In this document: positions 15,538 to 24,951 of the stretch, one piece after another
How positions within the stretch are numbered: the first letter of the stretch is position 1
How the letters are laid out: each line of letters begins with the position of its first letter
The notes under the pieces: model-generated
The model's input: the letters and a program-made list of their open reading frames with translations, nothing else
Database searches by the model: none
What the model was told of the DNA's origin: nothing
DNA from: Prevotella conceptionensis 9403948
Lineage (GTDB): Bacteria > Bacteroidota > Bacteroidia > Bacteroidales > Bacteroidaceae
Length of the DNA stretch: 45,664 nt
NCBI RefSeq assembly: GCF_000312305.1
Contig: NZ_HE999446.1
Coordinates: 313,104-358,767 of the forward strand
Reading direction: 5' to 3'
Translations under genes and position numbers: made by a program

Positions 15538-16635
15538 TTATTTCCCTGCTATCTTCGTCCAAATATATATTCTAACTTTATCAAACAATATAGAAAGGAA
15601 GAAGATTACTAATATTGTAGATACAACAGCGAAAATGAACATTATGGTGCTTTGTCCATCGAACAGAAACTTTATCCAGCGCCCATAATACGGCCTTAAA
15701 ATAAATTCGTTCGCGTGTGTTAAATACACGGCGAAACAAGATATGGCCAACCAATTAATAAACTTACTCTTAACCTTGAGCTGTGAAAAAGCAAACACTA
15801 ATAATAAAGACTGGCATATCACAAATGGATTTGTGTAAGTAAAGATTCTACCAAATACCATAAGGTTTATTCGTGCTAAGAAAAAAGCGAGTGAGGCATT
15901 AATGAAAGTTATGCCCCAAAAAATGGATATATATATTTTTCCACTATACTTAGATGTATCATAACCATAGCACCTTAGATAACGTACCAACAAATACAAG
16001 CCCATAAACGATAAGGCAGAATACCCCCCCCCCAATTCTGTAACTCCCTTTATGCTAAGCCAGCCATAAATAGTTTGAAACAAGAAAAAAACAATTAAGA
16101 CAGATTTAACTGTTTGTTTATTTTCTTCTCGTTCAACTAGTGTATTGAGAAACGGTGCAAAGAGAAAAAGAAGTAAATATGATTTTACGAACCAATATTC
16201 TTCACCATTCAGGATAAAGAGTCGAGATAGAGAACGGACATTTAAATAGTCAGTAGGATGAATAATTACAAGACACACATAAATCAGGAAGGAAAAGAAA
16301 AACACTTGGAAAAGGAAATTTCCAAGTCGCCTTATACTAAACCGGATACCATACCATCCCGATAAAAGCACAAACACATTCACACAGACTACAGAAACTG
16401 ATTGCGTTAATAGTCTCATAAATACGGAAACAGGTGCTTGCAAGGATTCTGCCTGTGTGGGTAAACCTAATGAAAGAAAACCTGCATGCACAAGTAGAAC
16501 CAAGAACATGGCAATACAGCGCAACAGTTCCATATTAGAATCTCGTTCTTTCAGTTGCATTTTTGTATCAATTATCTGTTCTTTATCTATAGAACTTATT
16601 GGTGTCATATCCATTATCATATTCCCATTTTTCAT
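15538..16635 (-). CDS. AT3 family membrane acyltransferase with a poly-G tract
   Basis: The protein of 365 residues belongs to acyltransferase family 3 (OafA/WecH-like): SNMELLRCIAMFLVLLVHAGF in the first membrane helix holds the conserved Arg and His, followed by about nine more membrane segments. Such enzymes O-acetylate cell-surface glycans. Start uncertain: 16635 overlaps the upstream gene by 53 bases, and an in-frame ATG at 16560 (MQLKERDSN) would avoid the overlap. Codons about 201-204 contain a run of ten G (plus-strand C at 16024-16033), in frame here. Loss or gain of one G would truncate the protein in the middle, so slippage could switch it on and off. Confidence 0.87.
   Translation of the reverse strand: MKNGNMIMDMTPISSIDKEQIIDTKMQLKERDSNMELLRCIAMFLVLLVHAGFLSLGLPTQAESLQAPVSVFMRLLTQSVSVVCVNVFVLLSGWYGIRFSIRRLGNFLFQVFFFSFLIYVCLVIIHPTDYLNVRSLSRLFILNGEEYWFVKSYLLLFLFAPFLNTLVEREENKQTVKSVLIVFFLFQTIYGWLSIKGVTELGGGYSALSFMGLYLLVRYLRCYGYDTSKYSGKIYISIFWGITFINASLAFFLARINLMVFGRIFTYTNPFVICQSLLLVFAFSQLKVKSKFINWLAISCFAVYLTHANEFILRPYYGRWIKFLFDGQSTIMFIFAVVSTILVIFFLSILFDKVRIYIWTKIAGK
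16024..16033 (-). repeat. Homopolymer G10 tract inside an acyltransferase gene
   Basis: Ten consecutive C on the plus strand give TTG GGG GGG GGG TAT in the reading frame (Leu-Gly-Gly-Gly-Tyr). In this AT-rich gene such a tract is strikingly unlike the surroundings. Tracts of this length are classic slipped-strand contingency loci. Confidence 0.85.
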
Positions 16636-17737
16636 GAACCCAATCCCCTTTCCTTACACCATTTGTGAAAAACGACTTATATGGGTAAAGCGTTCCTAAC
16701 GGTCCCCACGCAAAAAGAAGAATTCTTAAATAGAGGAAACAGGAGAATGCAGCAAGGACCAGATACTGGCCAGTAATGCGTTTTACATTTGGAACAAGGA
16801 AGGATAGGGTAGAAATAAGCCCAATAAGATAATACCACCCCAATCTTCCCCCGTTGAGTGAGCGTGAGAATATAAGCAAAATTGCACAAAACAACAAGGC
16901 CATGTTTAACAAAACAATCCTTGCTGGTGTTTTGGGTATCTTCTCATAATTGCGGAATATGAAATATAAGAAGAAAAACGCCTCAAGAATATACTCAACC
17001 TTAAACCCAACTTCATTTTCCGCATAACTTTGTCCTCGGCCTTCCATTTCCGACACAGATCCATAAATTTCAAATATTGACGACGGAATACCTGTGATGC
17101 CAATAATAAAGCAGAATAACATAAGCAAAATTACGGTTCTTTTAGGATACTGTTTTACAGGGAAGAAATAAACAGGGAAAAGTATGATGGCTGAATTATG
17201 TATCAGCGTTGCTAAAAGGACGACGACTAAAAACTTCCAGAACTTCTTCTTATAAACATACTCAATGGAAAGCCATCCTACCCCAACGCCGATCAGCTGT
17301 CTCAGATACGTAAATGTGAAAAAGAAGATTAGCCCCATAAACAATACCAATGCAAACGGGTAATTGTCTACATATCGTTTAAAAGAAATAAACAGTAAGG
17401 CATAGATGACAATCGTTAAGAGCAAGATAAAAATGTATCTATTTGCCGTAATATACGAAATAGCAACATTAAGCCAACTAAAGCCAAACTCCGAAGGATA
17501 CAACTCGAAGATATATGCGGTTTTGACGTCTCCACCAGTTCGTTGCACATCTGCAACCTCATCAAAGAGTTCAGCATATATATACCGGTCGTAACCACCT
17601 AACATGTCAGAAAAGCCTACAAATAAAGCAAGCGCGGCCAACCAACAAGCAAGGTATGCAGTAGACTTCGTACTTCCTTGCTTCAGTAAGAAAGCACAAG
17701 CTAAAGCTAAAACCAAAATAAAAATATATACGTACAC
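16583..17737 (-). CDS. EpsG/Wzy-like oligosaccharide polymerase
   Basis: The 384-residue protein is a multi-spanning membrane protein with about ten hydrophobic segments and the EpsG pattern: FVGFSDMLGGYDRYIYAELF near residue 40, a central FTYLRQLIGVGVGWLSIEYV, then LATLIHNSAIILFPVYF. EpsG-type proteins act as polymerases that join glycan repeat units on the periplasmic side; in this locus it is the only Wzy candidate. The C-terminus is rich in Tyr and Trp and overlaps the possible start of the next gene. The start is 7 bases after the stop of the upstream glycosyltransferase. Confidence 0.85.
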   Translation of the reverse strand: MYVYIFILVLALACAFLLKQGSTKSTAYLACWLAALALFVGFSDMLGGYDRYIYAELFDEVADVQRTGGDVKTAYIFELYPSEFGFSWLNVAISYITANRYIFILLLTIVIYALLFISFKRYVDNYPFALVLFMGLIFFFTFTYLRQLIGVGVGWLSIEYVYKKKFWKFLVVVLLATLIHNSAIILFPVYFFPVKQYPKRTVILLMLFCFIIGITGIPSSIFEIYGSVSEMEGRGQSYAENEVGFKVEYILEAFFFLYFIFRNYEKIPKTPARIVLLNMALLFCAILLIFSRSLNGGRLGWYYLIGLISTLSFLVPNVKRITGQYLVLAAFSCFLYLRILLFAWGPLGTLYPYKSFFTNGVRKGDWVHEKWEYDNGYDTNKFYR

Positions 17738-17744
17738 CTTGTTA

Positions 17745-18941
17745 CTATTTAAACAAATCCATCAATTGCGCAGATATGCGCTTTCTGCCATGCTCAACAA
17801 AAATTGCCTCACGTCCTTTTTCTGCCATCACTTCATACTTCTCCACATGATGGGGAATATCCGTTAAAGCAGCCAACAGTTCTTCGTTAGAATGATATTC
17901 CACACAAGAGACACCATTCTCTACCGCAATATTTTCCAAGGCAAACGACGTTCCAACCACCAACAACCCATTAGCCAGAGCATCAAGCACCTTACCCTTA
18001 GTGCCAGTGCCAATGGCTATTGGCGTGAATTGCACATCATGCTTACGAACCTCTTCTATGTAATCCGGCGCGAACGTTATTTGAGCCACATCGTAACCTG
18101 CATCTTTCAACCGTGCCACTGTACTTTCCCAACCACGCCCTAAAAACGTTATCTCGTAATGGTTTTTCAGCTTGTCCGCCTTGTGAAACATCATATCAAA
18201 AGCTTCATCGGCAGCTTCTTGCATGTAAAGGTTGTTCTGACCAGCAACAAGAAGTCGTATCTTAGGTTTCGAGAAAGCGATTTGCTTTTGAGGTTCGGCC
18301 ACATTATAATGGGGATGTCGTAAGAAATGGGCCTGGATGCCAGGATTAACGTTACGCAAAGATTCCGCATCAGCCTCGCCCACCAGGTGGTATTTCACCA
18401 TTGCCGAATTCTCGTATGCTCCTTCCATACGCAAATACTTGGGATACATCATTACATTGCGCCTAAACATCATCCAGTTTTTAAACACAAAGCGCCTGCC
18501 CAACATGCGATAATAATACAGCGACTCGCAATCGGGAAGAGTATGTACGCACTTAAACCCCGCAAATTGTTTCGTCACTCGCGAAATGTCCTGTCCGTAA
18601 ATCCAAATACCATCAGGTTGCAAGCCCTTTATCTCTTCTACAACCTTTGGCGAGAGCCGCATATAATTAAACAAAGGGTATTTAAGCAAAACACGTATAA
18701 ATAGCAGATGCAGACGAAGCACCCACGATTGCCATCTTGGGCGTGGCAACAGCTTAATCGTCACATTCAGTTCCTCTTCCACTTCTTTTATTTTTGTGTC
18801 AGATAGCTGATTGCCGTTAAAGCTATATATGATAATCTCCACGTCTGCCGGCCTATGCACCATCAGGTGGTAGGGCAAGGCAGAAGTTCCCCGCACGTTC
18901 TCGGATGCAGGAGTTATCTGAGTAATAAGTACTAGTTTCAT
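17745..18941 (-). CDS. GT-B glycosyltransferase (GT4/GT1-like)
   Basis: The 398-residue protein starts with MKLVLITQITPASENVRGTS and has a C-terminal half with IRLLVAGQNNLYMQEAAD, YEITFLGRGWES, and IAIGTGTKGKVLDALANGL, where the Gly/Lys pattern is that of the nucleotide-sugar pocket. This layout is close to GT family 4 proteins annotated as glycosyltransferase group 1 domain proteins in capsule loci. Sugar unknown. It overlaps the preceding GT2 gene by four bases (ATGA), indicating translational coupling. Confidence 0.82.
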   Translation of the reverse strand: MKLVLITQITPASENVRGTSALPYHLMVHRPADVEIIIYSFNGNQLSDTKIKEVEEELNVTIKLLPRPRWQSWVLRLHLLFIRVLLKYPLFNYMRLSPKVVEEIKGLQPDGIWIYGQDISRVTKQFAGFKCVHTLPDCESLYYYRMLGRRFVFKNWMMFRRNVMMYPKYLRMEGAYENSAMVKYHLVGEADAESLRNVNPGIQAHFLRHPHYNVAEPQKQIAFSKPKIRLLVAGQNNLYMQEAADEAFDMMFHKADKLKNHYEITFLGRGWESTVARLKDAGYDVAQITFAPDYIEEVRKHDVQFTPIAIGTGTKGKVLDALANGLLVVGTSFALENIAVENGVSCVEYHSNEELLAALTDIPHHVEKYEVMAEKGREAIFVEHGRKRISAQLMDLFK

Positions 18942-19882
18942 ACTGTTTTCCGTATTTTTAGGGCGATGGAAAGTGCAAATGCAAAAAGGATTTCCTTAAA
19001 ACGAAGTCCAAAATGTTTTCTCTTCTTTATCCAAAAGAAAATGTTTTTGCAGAGATTTCCCCTCAAATCATCGCCAATCATGTAAATCTTATCATGAACA
19101 ACTTTGGAACGTACTCCATTTATCATGAAGGTTCTATACTTCTCATCCATTTCATTTTCAGTGGGCTCTTCTAAAAAGGCAGCTAACCAACTCTCATAAA
19201 GAAGTGTTGCCTCCATCTTAGTCTTGACGTTCGTACTTTTTGTAATCGATAGGCTATTCTGCCTATAAAGGAAAATGGGCTTTGAAACATGTGCGATTCC
19301 TTTCTCTTTGGCTGCTATATATGTACTTAGCCTATCAGAGCCCCAAGCCAAAGGCAATTTATAAAAGCCTCCTTTATTTATCAATGTTTCTCTGCGGAAA
19401 AGAAAATCCCCAATGAAACTCACCCTGCGCATAAACAAGTCATGCCACATCATCGAATAAACGGTTTCATACTCTGGGCGGTCATCTTGAATGCTAAACA
19501 CCTCCGAGTTATCGTTAATAATAAAGGAGCGAGCATGATAAATATCTAGGTTGGGATACTTACAAATTATGTTAGAATACTCTTCAAGGCAATTAGGAGC
19601 CAACATATCATCATCACCCATGCATAAAATAAATTCACCATGAGACAATTCAAGTAAGCGATTCCAATTGTCAACAACGTCATATGCGCCTACATTCTTT
19701 TCGTTAGAGTAATATCTAATCCTATCATCGGCAAAAGAAGAAACGATGTCCTCTATACCTTCAGGAGAACAATCATTCAACACAACTATCTCAAAGTCCT
19801 TACACGATTGTGCCAAAATGCTACTGATACATTCGTGCAAGAATTTTGCTTTAAACGCGGGTATAAGTATTGAAAATTTCAT
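18938..19882 (-). CDS. GT2 family glycosyltransferase
   Basis: The 314-residue GT-A protein has MKFSILIPAFKAKFLHECIS at the N-terminus, DFEIVVLNDCSPEG as the first Asp motif, FILCMGDDDMLAPNCLEEY with the metal-binding D-D-D, and an acceptor region with VSFIGDFLFRRETLINKGGF. A basic, hydrophobic tail (FFWIKKRKHFGLRFKEILF) suggests membrane contact. Four-base overlaps join it to both neighbours. Donor sugar unknown. Confidence 0.88.
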   Translation of the reverse strand: MKFSILIPAFKAKFLHECISSILAQSCKDFEIVVLNDCSPEGIEDIVSSFADDRIRYYSNEKNVGAYDVVDNWNRLLELSHGEFILCMGDDDMLAPNCLEEYSNIICKYPNLDIYHARSFIINDNSEVFSIQDDRPEYETVYSMMWHDLFMRRVSFIGDFLFRRETLINKGGFYKLPLAWGSDRLSTYIAAKEKGIAHVSKPIFLYRQNSLSITKSTNVKTKMEATLLYESWLAAFLEEPTENEMDEKYRTFMINGVRSKVVHDKIYMIGDDLRGNLCKNIFFWIKKRKHFGLRFKEILFAFALSIALKIRKTV

Positions 19883-20793
19883 CCTCTATCCATTTTAACC
19901 AAACAGTTTCTTTTTAAATGATGGGCTAAGGCCTTACTAAATAAGGTTGCGCCCCTTACATTCATATGATTACCATCGGCATATAGTTCTTTAATGTCTA
20001 CAAATTCACGGTTAGCGTACCAATCAATCAGAGTTACGTTATTTTTTAAACAAAGGTCTCGCAATGGGTTAACGGTAAGAGAGGTTTTAAATCGATATCG
20101 AGGTGAAGCAACAAAAACCAGTTTTGTTTTATCCTTGAACTCTTCTATTAACTTCTTAGCAAAATACATCTTCACCTCATCAATTATATTATCCCGCGGT
20201 TCCTCTTGGTATAAGTCCTTACCAGAGATAATCTTTGTTGCAGGAGATGGCTCATATCCATCTTTCGGCAATTGTGATTTACCATCATAATAGTATTCTA
20301 AGAACTTCGAATGGTATTTGTACATTTGACTTACCATCTTTATCTTTTCGGTTTTATCTATTTTCCAAAATATAGAATCAATCCCCGTCTTATCATACCA
20401 AGGCCTTAACTCGTTAACAAATATGATATTGTCGTCTCTCGTCATTTCATCTAAAATTGGCAAAACATCGATTATTACCATCTTTGGCATATAACGCTGG
20501 CTAAGTATCTTAAGTTTAGCGTAGTCGGCTATAATCCCCATACCGTTTTCTCCACAATTGTAACAAGACATTCCTAGAGAGTCTGCTAAGATTTTTGGGT
20601 CATAATGCATTCTTGCCCGAGATGAGCCAAGGATTATCAGTTCCGCATGAGTACTATCACAGATATATTTTGTTTTTCCCGTCACACCTCCTCTTGCCTT
20701 TTCAAAAAGTCGCGTCATAACCACACCATATATGGCATCAATTATAAACAAGCCTATGAAGAAAAAGAATAAATTAAGTATTAAACGTTTCAT
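19879..20793 (-). CDS. SGNH-like periplasmic protein paired with MBOAT acyltransferase
   Basis: The 304-residue protein has one N-terminal membrane helix (LILNLFFFFIGLFIIDAIYG) and a globular outside domain. SGNH features are visible: ELIILGSSRARMHYDP with the nucleophile Ser near residue 57, CYNCGENGMG as the Gly/Asn block, and YADGNHMNVRGA near 273 with the Asp-x-x-His pair. The layout recalls DltD and AlgX/AlgJ-like partners, which work with an MBOAT channel to move acetyl groups onto an exported polymer. The adjacent gene is exactly such an MBOAT (12 bases away). The family is poorly characterised, so the substrate is unknown. Confidence 0.75.
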   Translation of the reverse strand: MKRLILNLFFFFIGLFIIDAIYGVVMTRLFEKARGGVTGKTKYICDSTHAELIILGSSRARMHYDPKILADSLGMSCYNCGENGMGIIADYAKLKILSQRYMPKMVIIDVLPILDEMTRDDNIIFVNELRPWYDKTGIDSIFWKIDKTEKIKMVSQMYKYHSKFLEYYYDGKSQLPKDGYEPSPATKIISGKDLYQEEPRDNIIDEVKMYFAKKLIEEFKDKTKLVFVASPRYRFKTSLTVNPLRDLCLKNNVTLIDWYANREFVDIKELYADGNHMNVRGATLFSKALAHHLKRNCLVKMDRG

Positions 20794-20805
20794 CGCATTT
20801 AAGAG

Positions 20806-22215
20806 TTAAAACCCTGAATAAATAAATAATCCCCCAAACACGCCAGAAACACAAATGGAGAATAATAAGAGGTAATAAGTTGTCCAACGCACCACTTTAT
20901 ACTTATTATCTAGAAATTGTAACGACTTTAATTGGTTTTCGTCTGAAAAGTCTTTCCAAAAAACAATCAAAATTAAAGCAAGGGGAAATACATATTCCTT
21001 TATATTCACCGTCCCTGGCTCAACTAAACAACCCAGAAATAATATTGCATCATTTAATGTCGGCATACGGAAAAAGACCCAGGCAAAAGTCACTAGAACA
21101 AAAGTTATCAGTATACGGAGACTTTTTACCATACCAACAGAAGTTCTCTTGTTGTACCCCAAAGCCTTTTCTAATACTTGAAACACTCCATGAATTCCGC
21201 CCCATATAATGAATGTCCAATTTGCCCCATGCCAAATTCCACTAACTAGAAATGTAAGCATGATATTAAGATAATTCCTTATCTTAGAACATCTATTACC
21301 TCCTAACGTAATGTAAACATAATCCTTTAGCCACAGGGAGAGCGAGATGTGCCATCTATGCCAAAACTCAGTAACACTCTGAGAAAAATAAGGGCGGTTA
21401 AAGTTATTGATAAGCTCAAATCCAAGTATCTTACCAACGCCCATTGCCATAAACGAATAGCCAGCGAAATCACAATATATCTGGAACGCATAACTTATCA
21501 TACACAATACCAGTTCTATACCGCCGTGAGATTGGAAATCGTTAAATACCAAGTTATTTCTTAATCCAAGATTGTCTGCGACGACAACCTTCAGAAACAT
21601 GCCCCACAAAAGCCACTTCAAACCATCGACAATTTGTGCATAATTTAATTGTCTCTCTGATTTAATTTGCGGAAGCAAATCTTTCGCTTTACTTATTGGT
21701 CCAGAAGCTATCTGAGGAAAGAAAGAAATAAATAGCATGTAGTCCCACCAGTTCCTCTCCGCACGGATTCTTTGCTTATATACGTCAAACAAATAACCAA
21801 CAGACTGTAAGGTGTAGAAACTAATTCCTAATGGAAGAGCCCAATTTAATCCGCGCAATTCTGTCTTTTCTCTAAAGGAAACGAAAAGACTATTTAACTG
21901 CATGATCACAAAATCATAATACTTGTAGAAAAACAACGGAGACAAAGCCAATATCAAGAAAAGGATAAACGGCATTTTCCCACTCTTCGTTTTTTCAAGA
22001 AATCTAGCCCCGATATATGTGATGAATGTTACCCAAAGAAGTATAAGAACATAGAGCGGCTCCCATTGCATGTACAATAAATAAGACACTGCAAGGAGCA
22101 CATAGTTCCCTATCTTTCTGTTTTTTAATCCAAGGCTATCTCTTTTTCCAATAATAACGACAAGAAAGAATATAATTGGGAATAGCCACACAAACTGAAA
22201 GGTATTAAATATCAT
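20806..22215 (-). CDS. MBOAT O-acyltransferase (AlgI/DltB-like)
   Basis: The 469-residue integral membrane protein has about eleven hydrophobic segments and the AlgI signatures LGISFYTLQSVGYLFDVY, YPQ-like SFFPQIASGPI, FWHRWHISLSLWLKDYVYI and LVSGIWHGANWTFIIWG. The catalytic His is the one in IWHGANW, near residue 329. AlgI-type proteins pass acyl groups across the inner membrane to a periplasmic transferase, probably the SGNH protein encoded immediately downstream. It overlaps the upstream GT8 gene by 11 bases. With the AT3 genes, this gives the locus several independent ways to acylate the glycan. Confidence 0.92.
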   Translation of the reverse strand: MIFNTFQFVWLFPIIFFLVVIIGKRDSLGLKNRKIGNYVLLAVSYLLYMQWEPLYVLILLWVTFITYIGARFLEKTKSGKMPFILFLILALSPLFFYKYYDFVIMQLNSLFVSFREKTELRGLNWALPLGISFYTLQSVGYLFDVYKQRIRAERNWWDYMLFISFFPQIASGPISKAKDLLPQIKSERQLNYAQIVDGLKWLLWGMFLKVVVADNLGLRNNLVFNDFQSHGGIELVLCMISYAFQIYCDFAGYSFMAMGVGKILGFELINNFNRPYFSQSVTEFWHRWHISLSLWLKDYVYITLGGNRCSKIRNYLNIMLTFLVSGIWHGANWTFIIWGGIHGVFQVLEKALGYNKRTSVGMVKSLRILITFVLVTFAWVFFRMPTLNDAILFLGCLVEPGTVNIKEYVFPLALILIVFWKDFSDENQLKSLQFLDNKYKVVRWTTYYLLLFSICVSGVFGGLFIYSGF

Positions 22216-23179
22216 TGCCTACCAATTTTAATTTGCGATTAAACATGTCTTCAAGAACAGAACATAGCCCTAACTTGCTTAATGGTCTTCTCAACAGATT
22301 TGAAGATAGCAATCTCGTCTTGAATGGTTTTCGGTTTTCCCACAAAGGTTCATTCTTCCATAAGGTTTTAGATCTGTAATAAAAGAACTCGTCTTTGTAA
22401 GGGTGTACACAACCTTCTATCCATGGTCTTGCTCCTGAAAAATGAAGGACGACGGGGTTTTCAACACATTCTAACAAATCTGTCTTATACTTGCTATAAT
22501 CAACTAACAGATAATTTGTTTTAAGCAGAAAATCTGATTGCAGATTATACTTAAAGTGAATAAATGTTTTCTCGTTTTGAAAAATCACATTCAATGGGTC
22601 TTGGTCTGGAAGGTAGATTTTATCCGCATTCTTTTCAATATAGTTAAACAGTCTTTTAGTTGCATTGGTCTTTCGCCAATACTCTAGATTTGCCAGCATG
22701 ACGCCAGAATTGAAATATCCCTTATCATAGCTGTATCCAAGCCTGTTAAATTGGCTCATTTTTCCTTCTTGCCCATCATGAACAACAGCAACAGCCTTAT
22801 CAGACAGTTCTGTGTTCCATAAGTCCAACAAAGAATGCCTAACAACAATATCGCAATCTAGATACAATACTTTATGCACGCTGTCTGGAAGCAATTCGGC
22901 CATTAAAAGCCGATAAAACACATGCCTCGTATAAAGAGGGGTCTCAAATTGCAGTACATCATCAATGTCCGCATCATTTATGCAAACAAAATGGATTGTT
23001 TTTTGGCGATACCCACCAATGGTCTTCCTTAACTTGTCTTTGCTCTCCTCCCTGAATTTATTATCCGTGAAAACGTAGAAATCAATTTTTTCATCTTGAT
23101 TGTTCTCACAGACAGAACAGAACAAAATCCCACATTGCATTGTATAATTGTCGCTGGCGCAAGCAAGTATATTCATCAT
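22205..23179 (-). CDS. GT8 family glycosyltransferase
   Basis: The 324-residue protein is a GT-A retaining enzyme of family GT8 (LgtC/WaaJ-like). MMNILACASDNYTMQCGILF is the nucleotide-binding N-terminus, VFYRLLMAELLPDSVHKVLY precedes the D-x-D metal site YLDCDIVV (near residue 107), GYFNSGVMLANLEYWRK the acceptor part, and VLHFSGARPW the C-terminal His-x-x-Gly-like motif. GT8 enzymes use UDP-glucose or UDP-galactose. A basic C-terminal tail may bind the membrane. It overlaps the upstream pyruvyl transferase gene by four bases. Confidence 0.9.
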   Translation of the reverse strand: MMNILACASDNYTMQCGILFCSVCENNQDEKIDFYVFTDNKFREESKDKLRKTIGGYRQKTIHFVCINDADIDDVLQFETPLYTRHVFYRLLMAELLPDSVHKVLYLDCDIVVRHSLLDLWNTELSDKAVAVVHDGQEGKMSQFNRLGYSYDKGYFNSGVMLANLEYWRKTNATKRLFNYIEKNADKIYLPDQDPLNVIFQNEKTFIHFKYNLQSDFLLKTNYLLVDYSKYKTDLLECVENPVVLHFSGARPWIEGCVHPYKDEFFYYRSKTLWKNEPLWENRKPFKTRLLSSNLLRRPLSKLGLCSVLEDMFNRKLKLVGNDI

Positions 23180-24258
23180 ATCTCTTTCAAATAATTAATG
23201 GAGTTGTTACGTAAATCACAAAGTTTTTCATTAATATAAGCGTAATCAATATCTTCATACGTTTCAGTATCATCATCACAATCTACCAAAAACTGTTCCC
23301 CTCCAACTAATCGCAGAAGATTTACATACCGCATGTCTTGCTCATCTCCATACATAACAGCAAATAATCGTCTGTTAAAAACAAGAGAGAACGCTACACC
23401 ATGAAAAGAAGAGGTAAATACTGCTTTGGCATGTTTAAATTTCCGAATAAAATCCTCTGGTGAATCTTTGTCGAAGTCGATAGTGGTAGTTTTAATCCCT
23501 CCTAATAACCTTGCAAAACGTTCCGCTTTTTCTTTTAATACATTAGGACGATGCTTACAAGGTCTTGCGCTAAAATATAAAACATAATCTTCTCGACTTT
23601 GAGACTTTGATGGGTCGTCCAGCTTATCCCAAATAGAACAATCGGCTAAAAGAGAAGGATCAAGGACTTGAAGCGAAGGAACTGAAAGAACTTGCTTCGA
23701 ATTAATATAATCAGAAATGTCTTTTTCACGAACAGAAACTTTATCAAAATTCAATATGCTTTCAGACACTCCATTGTCCCAATGCCTCGTTAAATCAGCA
23801 AGCGTGGTACTTGCTGCATAACTTACTAATTTAGTTTTGGGTTCTCTCTTGAACATTCCCCAAAATACAGGATCAATTCCATTACATATTTTACTGTTCC
23901 AAACTTGATCACTTCCCACAACAATTGTGTCAAAATCGTGAGGTAAGTTATGGAGGTTACAAGGTTTGGTTAACTTAAAGTATTCATTCAGAAAATGATC
24001 AAAACGTTTCTTTCTCTCTTCACGCTTATTTTTTTCCTTGTTATAATACAAAAATGAACGCAGGTGAAAACCCAAAAGAAGTTTTAAGCGTTCTCTACCT
24101 GTAAAAGAATGCCTATCGTTTGCTTCTACATAAGGTTGTCTATAATCTATCACATAAACATCATGTCCGAGAGCTGATAGAGTTTCTTTCAATGCATAGC
24201 ACTGCAAAACTGCACCATAATTAATTGCACGATGAAATGTTAGTATACCTATTTTCAT
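23176..24258 (-). CDS. Polysaccharide pyruvyl transferase family protein
   Basis: The 360-residue protein has the PF04230 pattern: MKIGILTFHRAINYGAVLQC, then HDVYVIDYRQ, FDTIVVGSDQVWN near residue 115, KLVSYAAS, and near the C-terminus HAKAVFTSSFHGVAFSLVF with the conserved His. Such enzymes transfer pyruvate from phosphoenolpyruvate to hydroxyls of a sugar to make a ketal, giving the polymer negative charge. It overlaps the upstream chimeric pseudogene by ATGA. Its usual partner, an FrhB-like iron-sulfur protein, lies one gene further up. Confidence 0.88.
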   Translation of the reverse strand: MKIGILTFHRAINYGAVLQCYALKETLSALGHDVYVIDYRQPYVEANDRHSFTGRERLKLLLGFHLRSFLYYNKEKNKREERKKRFDHFLNEYFKLTKPCNLHNLPHDFDTIVVGSDQVWNSKICNGIDPVFWGMFKREPKTKLVSYAASTTLADLTRHWDNGVSESILNFDKVSVREKDISDYINSKQVLSVPSLQVLDPSLLADCSIWDKLDDPSKSQSREDYVLYFSARPCKHRPNVLKEKAERFARLLGGIKTTTIDFDKDSPEDFIRKFKHAKAVFTSSFHGVAFSLVFNRRLFAVMYGDEQDMRYVNLLRLVGGEQFLVDCDDDTETYEDIDYAYINEKLCDLRNNSINYLKEI

Positions 24259-24951
24259 GATTCACCTCCTCCTACAAAGTTCTTAAAAGAGCGCGCGATA
24301 TTATCTCCAAGCATCTTTCTTAATATTTCTTTCCGCTTAGCAGCTTTGGATTTCACAACATTATTTATCATCCACAATGCCTCATTCTCTTGTTCCTCTT
24401 CTGTAAACACTTCTAAGAGTAAAGGCTTAGACAAGTCTTCAGTTTTTATAAATCGTGGCAACATTTCCTTAAAAGTTTTGTTGTTCTCGTGATAATGTTT
24501 GAAAGCGACTGCTTGCTGCATAAGATATAACATTACACTCTGCACTATTACCAAAATAAACCCCATCAAAATCGCCACCAGTAAGTCTAGGATTCCATAT
24601 TTGATCACTACCTAACACCAAGGAGCCTAAATACGAAAAGCTGTCTTCTTTATGGTAGGGAGACAAATCTAAATATTCTTCCATAAATCTCTCAAAAACA
24701 TACCAGCTCTTTATTCTTGTTGGTTTAACTATGACTTCAATAAATTGACGGACAATACATTTATATGTATTACGTGACAACCAGTATCTTAGATTAAATT
24801 TCCTAAAAGTATTAACAATATTTCTGGGTCTATAATTAACTACATTAACGGAATGACCTGATAGCTTTAAAAATTCTTTTAGACCATAAGCTTGTAAGAC
24901 CGCTCCATCATAGTTGTGTGCACTATGAAAAGTAGTAATTCCAATTTTCAT
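24255..24951 (-). pseudogene. Chimeric pseudogene: pyruvyl transferase head joined to TPP-enzyme-like tail
   Basis: The first 160 codons (from 24951) are the N-terminal half of a second pyruvyl transferase: MKIGITTFHSAHNYDGAVLQ, FSYLGSLVLGSDQIWNP, CNVISYAASS. The frame ends at TAA (24469). In another frame a short C-terminal piece follows to 24255, with LSKPLLLEVFTEEEQENEAL and a lysine-rich end. That piece does not resemble pyruvyl transferases; it looks like the end of MenD-like thiamine-diphosphate enzymes found in polysaccharide loci. ATGA overlaps with the neighbours are kept at both ends, so a deletion probably fused two genes. The seam is near 24460-24500. The identity of the tail is moderately sure. 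Confidence 0.75.
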
